DNA from: Lingula anatina
Taxonomy: Eukaryota; Brachiopoda; Lingulata; Lingulida; Lingulidae
Assembly: GCF_001039355.2 (NCBI RefSeq)
Contig: NW_019775737.1
Span: 107,830-171,829 of the forward strand
Direction of reading: 5' to 3'
Length of the DNA: 64,000 nt
Part shown: one piece after another, positions 25,360 through 35,400 of the stretch
Layout: each line of letters opens with the position of its first letter
Position numbering within the stretch: position 1 is the stretch's first letter
Notes under the pieces: model-generated
What the model was told of the DNA's origin: nothing
Seen by the model: the letters and a program-made list of their open reading frames with translations, nothing else
Database searches by the model: none
Position numbers and translations under genes: made by a program

Positions 25360-25433
<74 letters not shown>

Positions 25434-25909
25434 TCTTAAAACCGCACTACACTACCGTCTCAGTGCTGTTTACAGATAAAATGATCAGGATTACACCTAA
25501 TTATATAGATAATTAAAGCTAAGGTAAAAAAACAATTAAAATAATTAATGCTGGTTAAAATAGTAATGGTCTTAACAATAAAACTTTTTTCTGATAAAAT
25601 GAGAAAATATTAATTAAAATACTGTACAAATAAAAATGTTTTTAAGTCTTTTTTTAAAACCTCAACGCTATTAATAGTCCGAATGTGTGAGGGTAGTTGA
25701 TTCCATAAAATGGGTGCTGCAATTGAAAATGCCCTGTGGCCGCAGGTTTTGGTTGTTTTTTTTTATTATCATTTCTGGTAAAACAGAGAGTGGAGGTGGA
25801 TCTGGTAGACCTGGTGAGACTGGGTGTACTTGGATGTAGCTGATAGGATGTTGTTCACAATGTTTTTATTGTTTTAATATAGATCTCAAACGAGTTATTA
25901 TCCCTTTAA
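25071..25909 (-). mobile_element. TTAA-flanked MITE, copy 1, interrupted by a LINE
   Basis: The ends are TTAAAGGGATAATAACTTTT and the inverse GTTATTATCCCTTTAA. The two flanks of the insertion align with the reverse complement of the copies at 44962 and 49053. About 490 bp of LINE 3' end is inserted in it. A TTAA flank fits piggyBac-type target duplication, but TTAA could also be part of the inverted repeat. There is no transposase, so it is non-autonomous. Confidence 0.8.
25363..25850 (-). mobile_element. CR1/L2-like LINE 3' fragment nested in a MITE
   Basis: Read on the minus strand, 25595-25750 codes a typical LINE RT C-terminus (GHRAFSIAAPILWNQLPSHIR, then VLKKDLKTFLF). It ends in an ATT-type microsatellite tail at 25363-25435, which reads AATAATAAT then ATTATTATT on the plus strand. 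It is strongly 5'-truncated and sits inside the MITE at 25071-25909. Confidence 0.8.
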
Positions 25910-26101
25910 TAATGCAACATGCTTGTCTACGCTTTTATATAATTTTTTTACCGAGAATCATTGATAAAACTCACATTTTGTGTTAACCACGGTCTTTATT
26001 ATTGGCATGCTGTATCTATTCATTTTTAATGCCATTATTATTAGCGTGCTTCTTTTTTTATGTTATGAATAATAATGTTTATTTTAAGTGCTTGCTCAGC
26101 A

Positions 26102-26176
<75 letters not shown>

Positions 26177-27489
26177 ATCGAGTATTCAGATTATGTTTTC
26201 GTCTGATTTTGTAGTTGGATTAATTTTACTGAAATTTTATGGAAGGTTTGATTTCCTGGACGAGGAAAGTTAATTTATTCTTTTAATTACCTGATACACA
26301 AGGAGAGTATTTGGTATATTCAATATATATTGCATCAAATACCATTACACATTGAAAAATTGTTTTACTTAGTCTGTATATTATACAAGGAGCTAATTGT
26401 GTTATTACTGCGACGGTAAAAAGCTGTTGTTAAGCTTTATAATGAATTATCAAAGAATTAAACAATGTGTACTCGATTTGGACGATGTATTCTTAAAATT
26501 ATGGTAAATTGAAGTAGTTTTGATCTTAATATGGTATAATGACACAATGGCCTAATTGTAAATATATCAAACATAAAGCAATGACGCACTGATTTATGTA
26601 ATACATCTCTTTCGAAATCGAGATAACATGTATTGTTTTGATAATTTATGCATCTTTCGTTTTTAGTTTGCTTTGCTTTAAAAACAAAAGAAAAAGGAGT
26701 ATGTTGTGAAACTTGAGAATTCGAATATCATTTTTTTGTATAAAGGTTGCATAATGTAAAATTAATGATCAACACTTTCTTTAATTGCAAGTTATAATTA
26801 GATGGATCAAATAATTAAAAATATATGGAGTTATTACTTGTGAGTTTTATTTCAGCAAGTGGACTAGATGTTTTTAAGTCATAGTCACATTAAGTTTTAT
26901 TTGACTGGTTAATTTCACAATCAAATTGTAAGGTAATACCACGTGCATAACACTTACCAACTGTGTTTTGTATATGATGTATTATTCAAATAATATCTTA
27001 CATTTTCTTTATTGAAAACAAATCTCTTAAAAATTACCTTACAAGAAAATATCGAATGGTGGAATGCAAAATGAAATGGAAAATCTCTGCTAATCACGTT
27101 AGATATAATGTAACGAAAACCAGTAAATGTGTGATCACTAAGGAGAAACAGAGTACAAATACTCTAAATTTATATGAAAAATAAGTCGGTGAATAAATGT
27201 TTGAAGGCTCCAAATCCTCTTCGTCGTATCTTTAACTTACCTATTTTTTTATTATGCTTTGTTTTTACTTTGTAAAACTAGTTGCACAAATACAATAAAC
27301 AGAATTCCTCTGATAATTGAATATATATATTTTTTCCAAAGCTGATCAATTACAATACCTAATTTTATCACATTATATAATGAAGACCTGGTATAAATTC
27401 TCAAAGTCGCCATCACCTGCTCAAATACATGCGTTTTTTTTTTTCGTAAAATACACTGGGAAATTATCCATTATTCACAATATCACTTT
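25910..27489. other. Intergenic AT-rich sequence with (TA)n
   Basis: A TA run of about 69 bp lies at 26104-26172. No coding exon was recognised in the remainder. Confidence 0.45.
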
Positions 27490-28827
27490 TGAATTCTGAT
27501 GTCAATTTTGACCCGTGTGCCATTCACGACCTCAAAGTCTACAGTACCTTTAGAAATCATTAAAATCGTTTCCTTCGTTTCCAGACTGTCTGTCCATTAG
27601 TGAAATATTCCATTACCGAGATGCACTGGTAGATGTTCCACAACGATGCTTCCTCCTTAAACAAAATAGAATTAATTTAAATAAACCCTGCAGTCATAAT
27701 AATGAAAACGCTTTTTAACTCGAAATTTTATTCAAAGTCCTCATATCCCGGTAAAATGTACAGAAAAGAGTACACAATAATCAGCAGACAATTATAGCAA
27801 AAGAAAAGTTGATTGCATTGAGAAAATTGAAAAATTGAACAGAACCGAGATTTTTTTTTTAATTAACAGACCCATAAAACAACGCGGACAAATTGAGTTA
27901 ATCAAATTTTACGTACAGAAAAAAAACTGAAAGAACTGTAGCAAGCATCACTTTTAGAATGCACGAACATCATGTTTTGCAAATTAAAAAATATAATAGT
28001 CCTTTAAAAACACTGGTGCGGGGGGGGGTGCAAAATTAAGCCAAAAATAAATTGAAATAATTGTAGCAAAAATTGCCTTCAGTGTGCATGTTTTTGCTTG
28101 TTCGGACATAATGTCGGACAATTCCTAGCAACTTCTCCAAAACACGTGGTATCTGATTGGGCAAGAAGAGCAAGAGCCAGAGCTGTCCTCTCGTAACCCT
28201 TTTGACTGACAAACATCTTGTTTAAGTGTTCAATGTAATCTGCAAAGTAATAAAAATCATGAATTTATTTAGATTACAGCTTTGGAATGATCTGCAGCGA
28301 GTATTGATTTTGTAAGTGGGGGAAAAGGGCTCCAAGAAAAAAACTAAAGCTGATAAGTTATGCTCGTTTAACATAATGTTTGCGATATATTGATTAACAG
28401 TTTGAGATAAACAAAATGTGTCTACCGGCCCTGTTTACAGAGAATCTTACCTCTCTAATTATCAATTAGGCCCCTATACATTTTTTTTTACTTTCCGAAT
28501 TTAGACAGTGAAATACATTTATTCCTTTAAAACTTAGCTACAGTGCAGTGTCATTAAAGTTTTAGTATTTGTAGATTATAATTTCAACTTTTGGAAGATG
28601 TTTAATTCCATCTTATTGTAGGCCTATTTTATTGCCATGCTATTGTATTAATATAAGTTTTTAACAGCTTTAACTAGATTATGGAGGATTATGGAGTGAA
28701 TTTCGTGAGAGATGGGACATTACATGTATTATTTCAACAAGAGATCCACTGCCATCAACACACAGATAGGGAGAGGACTCTGGGGAGAAAATTGAAACTT
28801 AATGAAGTAAATAACCTCTTCCACCAA

Positions 28828-28853
28828 CACACACACACACACACACACACACA
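28828..28853. repeat. (CA)n microsatellite
   Basis: A short CA run sits at the position corresponding to the longer (CA)n at 2964-3004 in the parent segment. Confidence 0.85.
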
Positions 28854-29078
28854 CGTAAACTTTTATTCAAGTACACAGATAATTAAAATTGGTTAAATCG
28901 CCTTACTCATCATTGAACATACACATGCCATTAGCTGACTGTAATATTAATACTGCCTATCCCGAATCTTTGAGTGACGCGAACAAATTGTCATTGTCAT
29001 TGTCAAGTCTAAACCCGACCAAGCAAAGCAAAGTTCACTTAATATACATATAAACATGTAAACAGTACACTATCACAA

Positions 29079-29621
29079 TGTAGTGTTCACAAATATAATT
29101 CCCAGACATGTAAATTAATTTGATTAGAGTCGATTGCTTGTGCACTCGTCTCGTTTTATGGCCTTACCTGTACTTATGTAACTTCAGTGGACGTGTGCAA
29201 TTTGAATAATTAAAATTAATATGTACCGCCAAATACTGAAGCACCGAATCCACCTATAGATAAGAAATATGTATAAAAGACGTCTAGAAATAATATCGGA
29301 GGGGGGGGAGACTGAAGAAGACTCGAAGGTGACCGCTCGACGGAGCCATGGGAGACGGCTTAGAAGTTGGAGGCTTCACGTAGAACATGTAGTTAGGGAT
29401 CGTCAACTAATAAACCATTAAACTGGTCATTATGTGGACTTGGGTTTTCTTTGCGCGACCTTACGTAAATCTGACACGAACCGTGGAAAATTTAGATCGC
29501 GTTATCCACTAAGTTAGACGAAAACGTAATGTCCTATTTCGAGCCCACGCTTGAATTAAGCGTACAAAATTATATAAGTTTAGGACATTCATCTCGTATG
29601 TATATGTAAAAGTACATAACA
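29079..29621 (+). repeat. 5' LTR with TATA box and poly(A) signal
   Basis: Within the LTR a TATAAAAG box lies at 29272-29279 and an AATAAA lies at 29409-29414. This order, promoter then polyadenylation signal, is the usual U3-R-U5 arrangement. A G8 run sits between them at about 29301-29308. Confidence 0.85.
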
Positions 29622-29685
29622 TATTTGGCTGAGCTTCGCCAGTTTACGTTCCATTGCGCACAAGGAAGATCTGATTTGACACAAA

Positions 29686-31799
29686 ATGGCCAGACGGGAA
29701 GGTGAGTATGAAAAGGGTAGGCCTATGTCTTCGCGCAGCGAAGATCGGTCGGCCAGGCAGTATCACCTACCGGCCGGTAAGTATGAACTATTGTTTATAT
29801 CTTGCAGTAACGGGTATTTTAATTTCGGATTTTGCGTAAATTTTATTAGTATTTAACGGCTATTCGGGCCGTGGTATTCATGTTAAGATTAATTAAAAAA
29901 ACTTTCCAAATTCAGTGCAAAGTAGGGGAGACTTGCCGATTTTAAGTAAAATTTTAGGATAGTTAGAGAGGAATAAACGGCTCCTCCAGTTTTAAGTCCA
30001 TTTTGTATGTAAATCGCAAAACTTTTAGTTAAGGGTCACGTAATGACGGTAATGAAATGTTTAGGCAGATTGCTTACTTTTTAGGTAAGACGCAAGAGGT
30101 CGTTAATGCATAAAAAATGCAATTTTCGGGAAAAGCTACGCGCTGTTGTAACGTGATGGTAGATGGTAGATGGTTTCTATTTCTTGATATATTCAGGATT
30201 GCGTTGCGAAAAAAAATTAAGACAAGTTTTGCGTTGTTGGTACAGTGTAGTATATATCGTCTTTTGGTGTCGTTGTTGTGTTTTAACATGTTTTCGGGTT
30301 ATTGTTGCGTTGATTCGGTGATTGAAGAAATTTCCACGTATTAAAATAAGGGTGACGTTGATATGGTCTTGGCGAATTTGAATATAGAGGCAATATCAAA
30401 GCTTTGGTCTATAATGGGAATATTAAAAACGGGTGTCGAAATAAACCGGACCGAACTGTTTAGGCAAGGCAAGTGCGTAGGCAGACAGTAATTAAAAACG
30501 GACACACAGACAGACAAACACGTGTACTTTTGGACTTTAATATTATGCGAGAGTGACAATTAAACGTCGTGACGGGTAATGAAGGAAGGAGGCTCATATG
30601 GCGTGGTGAAAACAGGTTAGTTTATCTCGAAGTGAGGTTGGAGACCCAGTATTTATTTTTTAAGGTTATCCTGCTGTTAAGTAATAGGAGCAGAAGATCT
30701 GGTACATTCCTAGCGACGTAGGGCTGCTTGTTAATTTGGGTCCACCGATGGATAAATGCAAGTAAGACCAGATGTTTTATTATTTATTTAAAATGGTTCC
30801 CTGCTTCCGTATGGGAGTGAAAAAATTCTGGTATGTTCCTAGCGACGTAGGGCTGCTTGTTAATTTAGGTTCACCGATGGATAAATGCAAGTTAGACCAG
30901 ATAATTTCTTTAAGGGTACCATGCTCCACGTTGGAGTGTCGGGACTGGTATTTTAGACCAGGTATTTTTTTTTATGTTGATGCCTGCCCACGAAGGGATA
31001 GGTAGCAGAACCGTGTTCTGTGGGAACTGGGTAGAGATTTTGTCTTGCTAATATCTTGTTGTTGTTTGACTAACCAGCCATGATGATCGATACGACGGGT
31101 GTCCTGTGACTTCGGAAACATACAGAGTCTTGCTTGCAATATGGGCCAGATATTGCAGGCAGACAGACCATGACGGTGCTGGTAGCTCACATAGTTTTAT
31201 CTGCAGCATATGGCCAAGTGTTGCTGATAAGGCAGGCCGAGACGGCGCTGGTGGCTTGATACGGTCGTGACGGTGCTGGTAGCTTGATTGGGTCTAACTG
31301 TGGTTTTTCCTGTTGTCTGGGATATGATAGGTGGTGTTTTTTTCCTCTTCATATTAGCCCTAATTGACTTTTTAATAATTATTTTTATTATTGTGGCGAG
31401 CTTGTAATGGAAATGTTTTCCCTAGAATTAATGCATATACGGTATATGCATATTACAAAAAGAAAAAAGAAGTAATGGTATATATATGTAAACGTAGATA
31501 AATGGAAAGGGGATTAAATAATAAAAAAAAGACGACGTAACTTTATTATAACGAAGAAAGTTTATTTCCCCCTGTGTCTCGTTTCAGGTGACAGTGAATG
31601 GTCCCTGCATCGCCGTGCCTGTGTCATCGCCTCGGACCCACTGCCTGCCCCGCATCCCGCCTGCCCCACATCCACGGTTGAGGGTTTCCAGCGCTTCGAT
31701 CCATTAGACCTATCAGTCCCGCGCCCTGGAACCCAAGTAACTCTACAGCCGAGAGTGGTGGACCCCGCTGTTTTGCCGATGATTCAATTGAAAGACTAA
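29686..31799 (+). CDS. Putative spliced 100-residue protein of the LTR element
   Basis: An ATG at 29686 opens a frame with two good phase-1 donors, G|GTGAGT after 29701 and G|GTAAGT after 29776. A strong acceptor (GTGTCTCGTTTCAG) precedes 31588. Either donor joins the same downstream frame, which stays open for 69 codons to TAA at 31797-31799. The long form has 100 residues and the short form 75. Both are rich in Arg and Pro, and the second exon is much richer in GC than its surroundings. I know no family for it. The ATG lies 65 bp after the 5' LTR, where a gag start would be expected. A chance open frame cannot be excluded. Confidence 0.4.
30650..30965 (+). repeat. Tandem repeat of about 120 bp inside the LTR element
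   Basis: Two full units, and part of a third, share GTAYRTTCCTAGCGACGTAG followed by GGCTGCTTGTTAATTT and GATGGATAAATGCAAG. The repeat lies in the putative intron of the element. No function can be read from it. Confidence 0.8.
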
Positions 31800-32069
31800 A
31801 CACTAAAAGACTCAAATCAATTTTAAAGACTTTAAAATATAAGGCGCTCAATTGCCCGGTTTCCAGGGCTATTTTTCCCTAAATTGATAAAGAAAGATAT
31901 GAATTAAAGGGTTTTAATTATCTCTGGTTTTCCTCCGGGCCTGTCTGTAACGTGTTTTTTTATTAACGTGATTCGCTTTGTATATATATGTTGTAAATAC
32001 AATGTAGAGTGAATGTCTCCAACGTGGTAAATGAAAAAAAAAAATTTTTTCTGGTAAAAAGGGAAGGCG

Positions 32070-32621
32070 TGTAGTGTTCACAAATATAATTCCCAGACAT
32101 GTAAATTAATTTGATTAGAGTCGATTGCTTGTGCACTCGTCTCGTTTTATGGCCTTACCTGTACTTATGTAACTTCAGTGGACGTGTGCAATTTGAATAA
32201 TTAAAATTAATATGTACCGCCAAATACTGCAGCACCGAATCCACCTATAGATAAGAAATATGTATAAAAGACGTCTAGAAATAATATCGGAGGGGGGGGG
32301 GGAGACTGAAGAAGACTCGAAGGTGACCGCTCGACGGAGCCATGGGAGACGGCTTAGAAGTTGGAGGCTTCACGTAGAACATGTAGTTAGGGATCGTCAA
32401 CTAATAAACCATTAAACTGGTCATTATGTGGACTTGGGTTTTCTTTGCGCGACCTTACGTAAATCTGACACGAACCGTGGAAAATTTAGATCGCGTTATC
32501 CACTAAGTTAGACGAAAACGTAATGTCCTATTTCGAGCCCACGCTTGAATTAAGCGTACAAAATTATATAAGTTTAGGACATTCATCTCATATGTATATG
32601 TAAAGGTACAGGTACATAACA
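32070..32621 (+). repeat. 3' LTR
   Basis: This is the near-identical partner of the repeat at 29079-29621. It differs by a longer G run and an extra 6 bp near the end, and is followed by the ACAA target duplication. Confidence 0.9.
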
Positions 32622-33440
32622 ACAAAACGCTTGTTCCGTCTTCTAGATCAGTATGTAATGATGCATCCTACAGCATGAAATGAAGAACACAATGCATAAT
32701 TCAAAAACCTACTGCTTATATTAAAAACAAATCTACGTGATGATAATGTGACAGTGTCAACAAAAGGAATGCATTGTGTCTTACTGTCAGCTGTAGGTTC
32801 CGCCATCTTTGTTGTTTATGTCTGTGGCCTTTCAACATATCGCTTCTCCAATACAGGCACCTTTGACCTCGATAAAGGATTCAATCGCATCATCTGGTCG
32901 AAAGCGGGGATGCGTAAACCGCGTGGGTTTGAGGAGTGACATGAACTTTGTCTACTTACTGTCAGGCAGCTGCTGAATCAGACAGCTGCTGGGCCATGAA
33001 AGCGAACGGACGTTAAAGAGAAGGTTTATCCAAATATGCACATAATCAACTATAAAAAAACACTAATTTTTACATTTTAAAAGAGACAAAAAGGCACAAA
33101 ATTTCAACATTGTTTTTAGTGAGACGCACAAAAAATGCGTATCCATAAGTGTAGACTGAATATTATATAAAACCGGTTTTGCTTTCACTAATTACCCAAG
33201 TGAATTTTATATTATGAAATTGTCAATTCAGAATGTTTATTCTTTGTGATAAGTGTTCCCACCTATCGGTAGATGTAAGCATTCATATGCGACTTTCTAT
33301 ATAATGCGTGACTTTCTCATTTCATTTCGAATTCATAATGACCCCGTTTTATATCAAAGTTTTGCAGGGTGTGTCACAAACCAGTACTGATTTAAGACAG
33401 GTCACAGAAACGGTTCCCTTCGTCAATCACTGGCAAAATG

Positions 33441-33520
33441 TGGTGGCAGCGGTGGGATTCGACGCGACCGAAGAGATCGGTGTCCTAAACCGGAGCTTTA
33501 GACCTCTCCGCCACGCTCTC
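33441..33520 (-). pseudogene. tRNA-Leu-like pseudogene
   Basis: The minus strand reads AGCGTGGCGGAGAGGTCTAA, then a Leu-like long variable arm region (CGATCTCTTCGG) and a GTCGAATCCCACCGCTGCCACCA end, all close to eukaryotic tRNA-Leu. The anticodon stem can form (CCGGT/ACCG), but the loop and T arm are altered, so function is unlikely. It corresponds to the tRNA-like remnant at 4526-4596. Confidence 0.55.
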
Positions 33521-33540
33521 GCTCAACTGACGTAACCGAT

Positions 33541-34724
33541 GTACAGACATCTTGCCTGTAAAAAATTGTTAGCATGAACAAACACAACAAGCACCTGGTC
33601 ATTCGTGTTGAATCTGCATGCATGTTGATAATTGAGCCTGTTCATTCCTGTCTTATATTTCATCAAAGTAAACAAAGTGCAGCTGTTGTGCATAACATCG
33701 CATCTGGTACAATGACGGTTAACAAAGAAAATCACAACTGATAGAAAATCGCTGGATGTGCATTCCGCTAGGTTTTGTTTAGGACGGCATCAATGTTTAA
33801 AAGCTTTCTTTAAGTCAAATTTTAAAATCCTTTCCGCGTTCAAACCACAAACAAGTTTTACCCTTTAAAAAACCCAGCGGTAATAAATTTTGGTATTTTT
33901 TCTCGCACTTACTGTTGCTGTTACCATTCCACAATTAACGTGTGCACCAAGCTAAAAACTATCGTTAGAATGTTGTATTTCATTATTTTTTTCATTTTGC
34001 ATGAAATGCGTGAACGGTTGGCCTCCCTTAAAAACAATGTTCGTTTTTTACCGTACTATTTACTTTAGTTTATCAGACATTTACAAGACCCCTCTCGACA
34101 CTTGACACATACTAATGCAGAAATATAATCACGGTAGTTTTCAAACGTCTAGTACTGTATATTCGTATATTCAAAATTTTCATCATTTGGTGAAAAAAAA
34201 AACATCTTTGAGGATATACATTGATGTAATATCGAAACGGTTACTCATGGGCAGATACTTCGTCTACAATTTTAAGGACCCTATTGTTTGACTGCACCAA
34301 ATAATAACATGGCAAAATATATGAATATAAAGACACATCTCTGAAATATCTTTATTTGAACGGCATATTCAGTCAATATGCCGAAATTTACACCAAAGTG
34401 ACATACTGTATGCGTCACAACACAGTTACAAAAAATTACAACCCGGTAGTCGGCAGTTGAGTTCACTGGTACTGACAGAGTCAGCATTTCAGAAACAGGT
34501 AATAAATAAATAAATAAATAAATAACAATTTAGTCAGCGGTCGAAATACAAGTCTGTATCCCCCAGAAAGCCGCAGGTCAACATGGGGGTGTCCAATAAC
34601 CGGTTCCAATACCCTAACTGTGCTCGATAGACACCACAATTCCGGTTTGGTGACAAGGTTCCAAAAGGTCACAGCAAGGTCACAATAAGGTCACAACACG
34701 CTACTCCAAGTCAACGCACTGTGT
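33541..34724. other. Intergenic sequence
   Basis: No coding exon was recognised. A (TAAA)n run lies at 34501-34524, and three AGGTCA motifs lie near 34666-34693. Confidence 0.4.
34666..34693 (+). promoter_or_regulatory. Triple AGGTCA direct repeat (DR5-DR5)
   Basis: Three perfect AGGTCA half-sites start at 34666, 34677 and 34688, each separated by exactly five bases. DR5 is the classical spacing for retinoic-acid-receptor/RXR heterodimers. It lies 32 bp past the stop codon of the small membrane-protein gene at 34725-35048. Binding in this animal is unproven. Confidence 0.45.
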
Positions 34725-35048
34725 TCATTCGCCAGTTTGAATATCTGGGTCTTTATATATGCTTTCGTCACTAGAATCCCCCATAGATAATATCAAGGTC
34801 ACTACACGGTACCCTATCACCAAAAGAAATGGCGAAAGGTCAATCAGCACGAGAAGTGCTATAGCTATATACTTTAATGAAGGGTGGAGTATGTCTGCAC
34901 TGAGGGGTATTATCCATGCCACCCCGACGTTAACGCCAATGACCAGTATAATGATAACAACGAGGAGAAAACTTGCACAAAATGTACTTCTCTTGCGGCG
35001 CCCGCTCGTAAGTAGGCGGTTTTCATCTAAAGTTTCAGATGGGAACAT
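34725..35048 (-). CDS. Small two-pass membrane protein, paralogue 1
   Basis: An intronless ATG-to-stop frame of 107 residues. Two hydrophobic segments, at about residues 24-48 and 58-87, flank a short loop. Residues before the first segment include RRKR, which predicts a cytosolic N-terminus by the positive-inside rule. The tail is acidic (GDSSDESIYKDPDIQTGE). It shares AWIIP, KY(I/L)AI-like and D(L/F)SPF(L/I)LVI motifs with the 90-residue product at 37941-38213, which is strong evidence that both are real genes. I do not recognise the family and assign no function. Confidence 0.65.
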   Translation of the reverse strand: MFPSETLDENRLLTSGRRKRSTFCASFLLVVIIILVIGVNVGVAWIIPLSADILHPSLKYIAIALLVLIDLSPFLLVIGYRVVTLILSMGDSSDESIYKDPDIQTGE

Positions 35049-35084
35049 TTTTTCATTGATCTGCTCTCTGAGTAAATGTTCACC

Positions 35085-35400
35085 TTTTGCCTGAATAATG
35101 TTGACCTACTGCCTGAGTAATGTTGACCTACGGTCTGAGCAATGTTGACCTACTGCCTGAGTAAGGTTGACCTACGGTCTGAGCAATGTTGACCTACGGT
35201 CTAAGCAATGTTGACCTACGGTTTGAGTAATGTTGACCTACGGTCTGAGCAATGTTGACCTACGGTCTGAGTAAGGTTGACCTACTGCCTGAGTAATGTT
35301 TACCTACGGTCTGAGTAAGGTTGACCTACGATCTGAGCAATGTTGACCTACGGCCTGAGTAATATTGACCTTCCGTCTGGGTAAGGTTGACCGTCTTCGT
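35085..35400. repeat. 22-bp minisatellite carrying TGACCT half-sites
   Basis: About 14 units of a 22-bp repeat resembling GAGTAATGTTGACCTACGGT follow one another. Twelve contain a perfect TGACCT (AGGTCA on the minus strand), phased every 22 bp, close to two helical turns. The array begins about 40 bp upstream of the start codon of the minus-strand gene at 34725-35048, so it would be part of its promoter or 5' UTR. Confidence 0.9.

Larger units (their letters stand above)
29079..32621 (+). mobile_element. Young non-autonomous LTR retrotransposon
   Basis: Two nearly identical direct repeats, 29079-29621 (543 bp) and 32070-32621 (552 bp), begin TGTAGTG and end ATAACA, and are flanked by the 4-bp duplication ACAA (29075-29078 and 32622-32625). 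I count about three substitutions and two length changes between them, so insertion was recent. A TGG that may start the primer-binding site lies 5 bases after the first LTR. A purine-rich tract (AAAAAGGGAAGG) precedes the second LTR. There is no gag, protease, reverse transcriptase or integrase, so the element must borrow these. Its 2.4-kb interior holds a possible spliced 100-codon frame and a tandem repeat. A 4-bp duplication fits Gypsy or BEL-type integrases. It sits in intron 1 of the duplicated GTPase pseudogene. Confidence 0.9.
27490..32812 (-). pseudogene. Duplicated, broken copy of the 727-4050 GTPase gene
   Basis: All three exons of the gene at 727-4050 have counterparts in the same order and strand. 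The last exon at about 27490-27665 carries a frameshift and an early stop. The middle exon at about 28090-28247 keeps its start (DYIEHLNKMF; the P-loop is lost) and its end (EQAKTCTLK), but some 140 codons between are deleted and the donor GT is now GC. The first exon at about 32791-32812 still reads MAEPTAD. The intron 1 equivalent contains the LTR element at 29079-32621. The gene is clearly dead as a GTPase. Homology extends beyond it to about 33530. Confidence 0.85.

Noticed and set aside
29079-32621. Endogenous retrovirus or autonomous Gypsy element
   Set aside because: No gag, protease, reverse transcriptase, integrase or envelope motif is present in the 2.4-kb interior.
34759-35094. 111-codon plus-strand frame
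   Set aside because: It is the antisense shadow of the minus-strand two-pass membrane protein, which has a conserved paralogue in the opposite sense.
35085-35400. CRISPR-like or coding repeat
   Set aside because: The 22-bp units abut without spacers and carry no sustained coding frame; it is a minisatellite.
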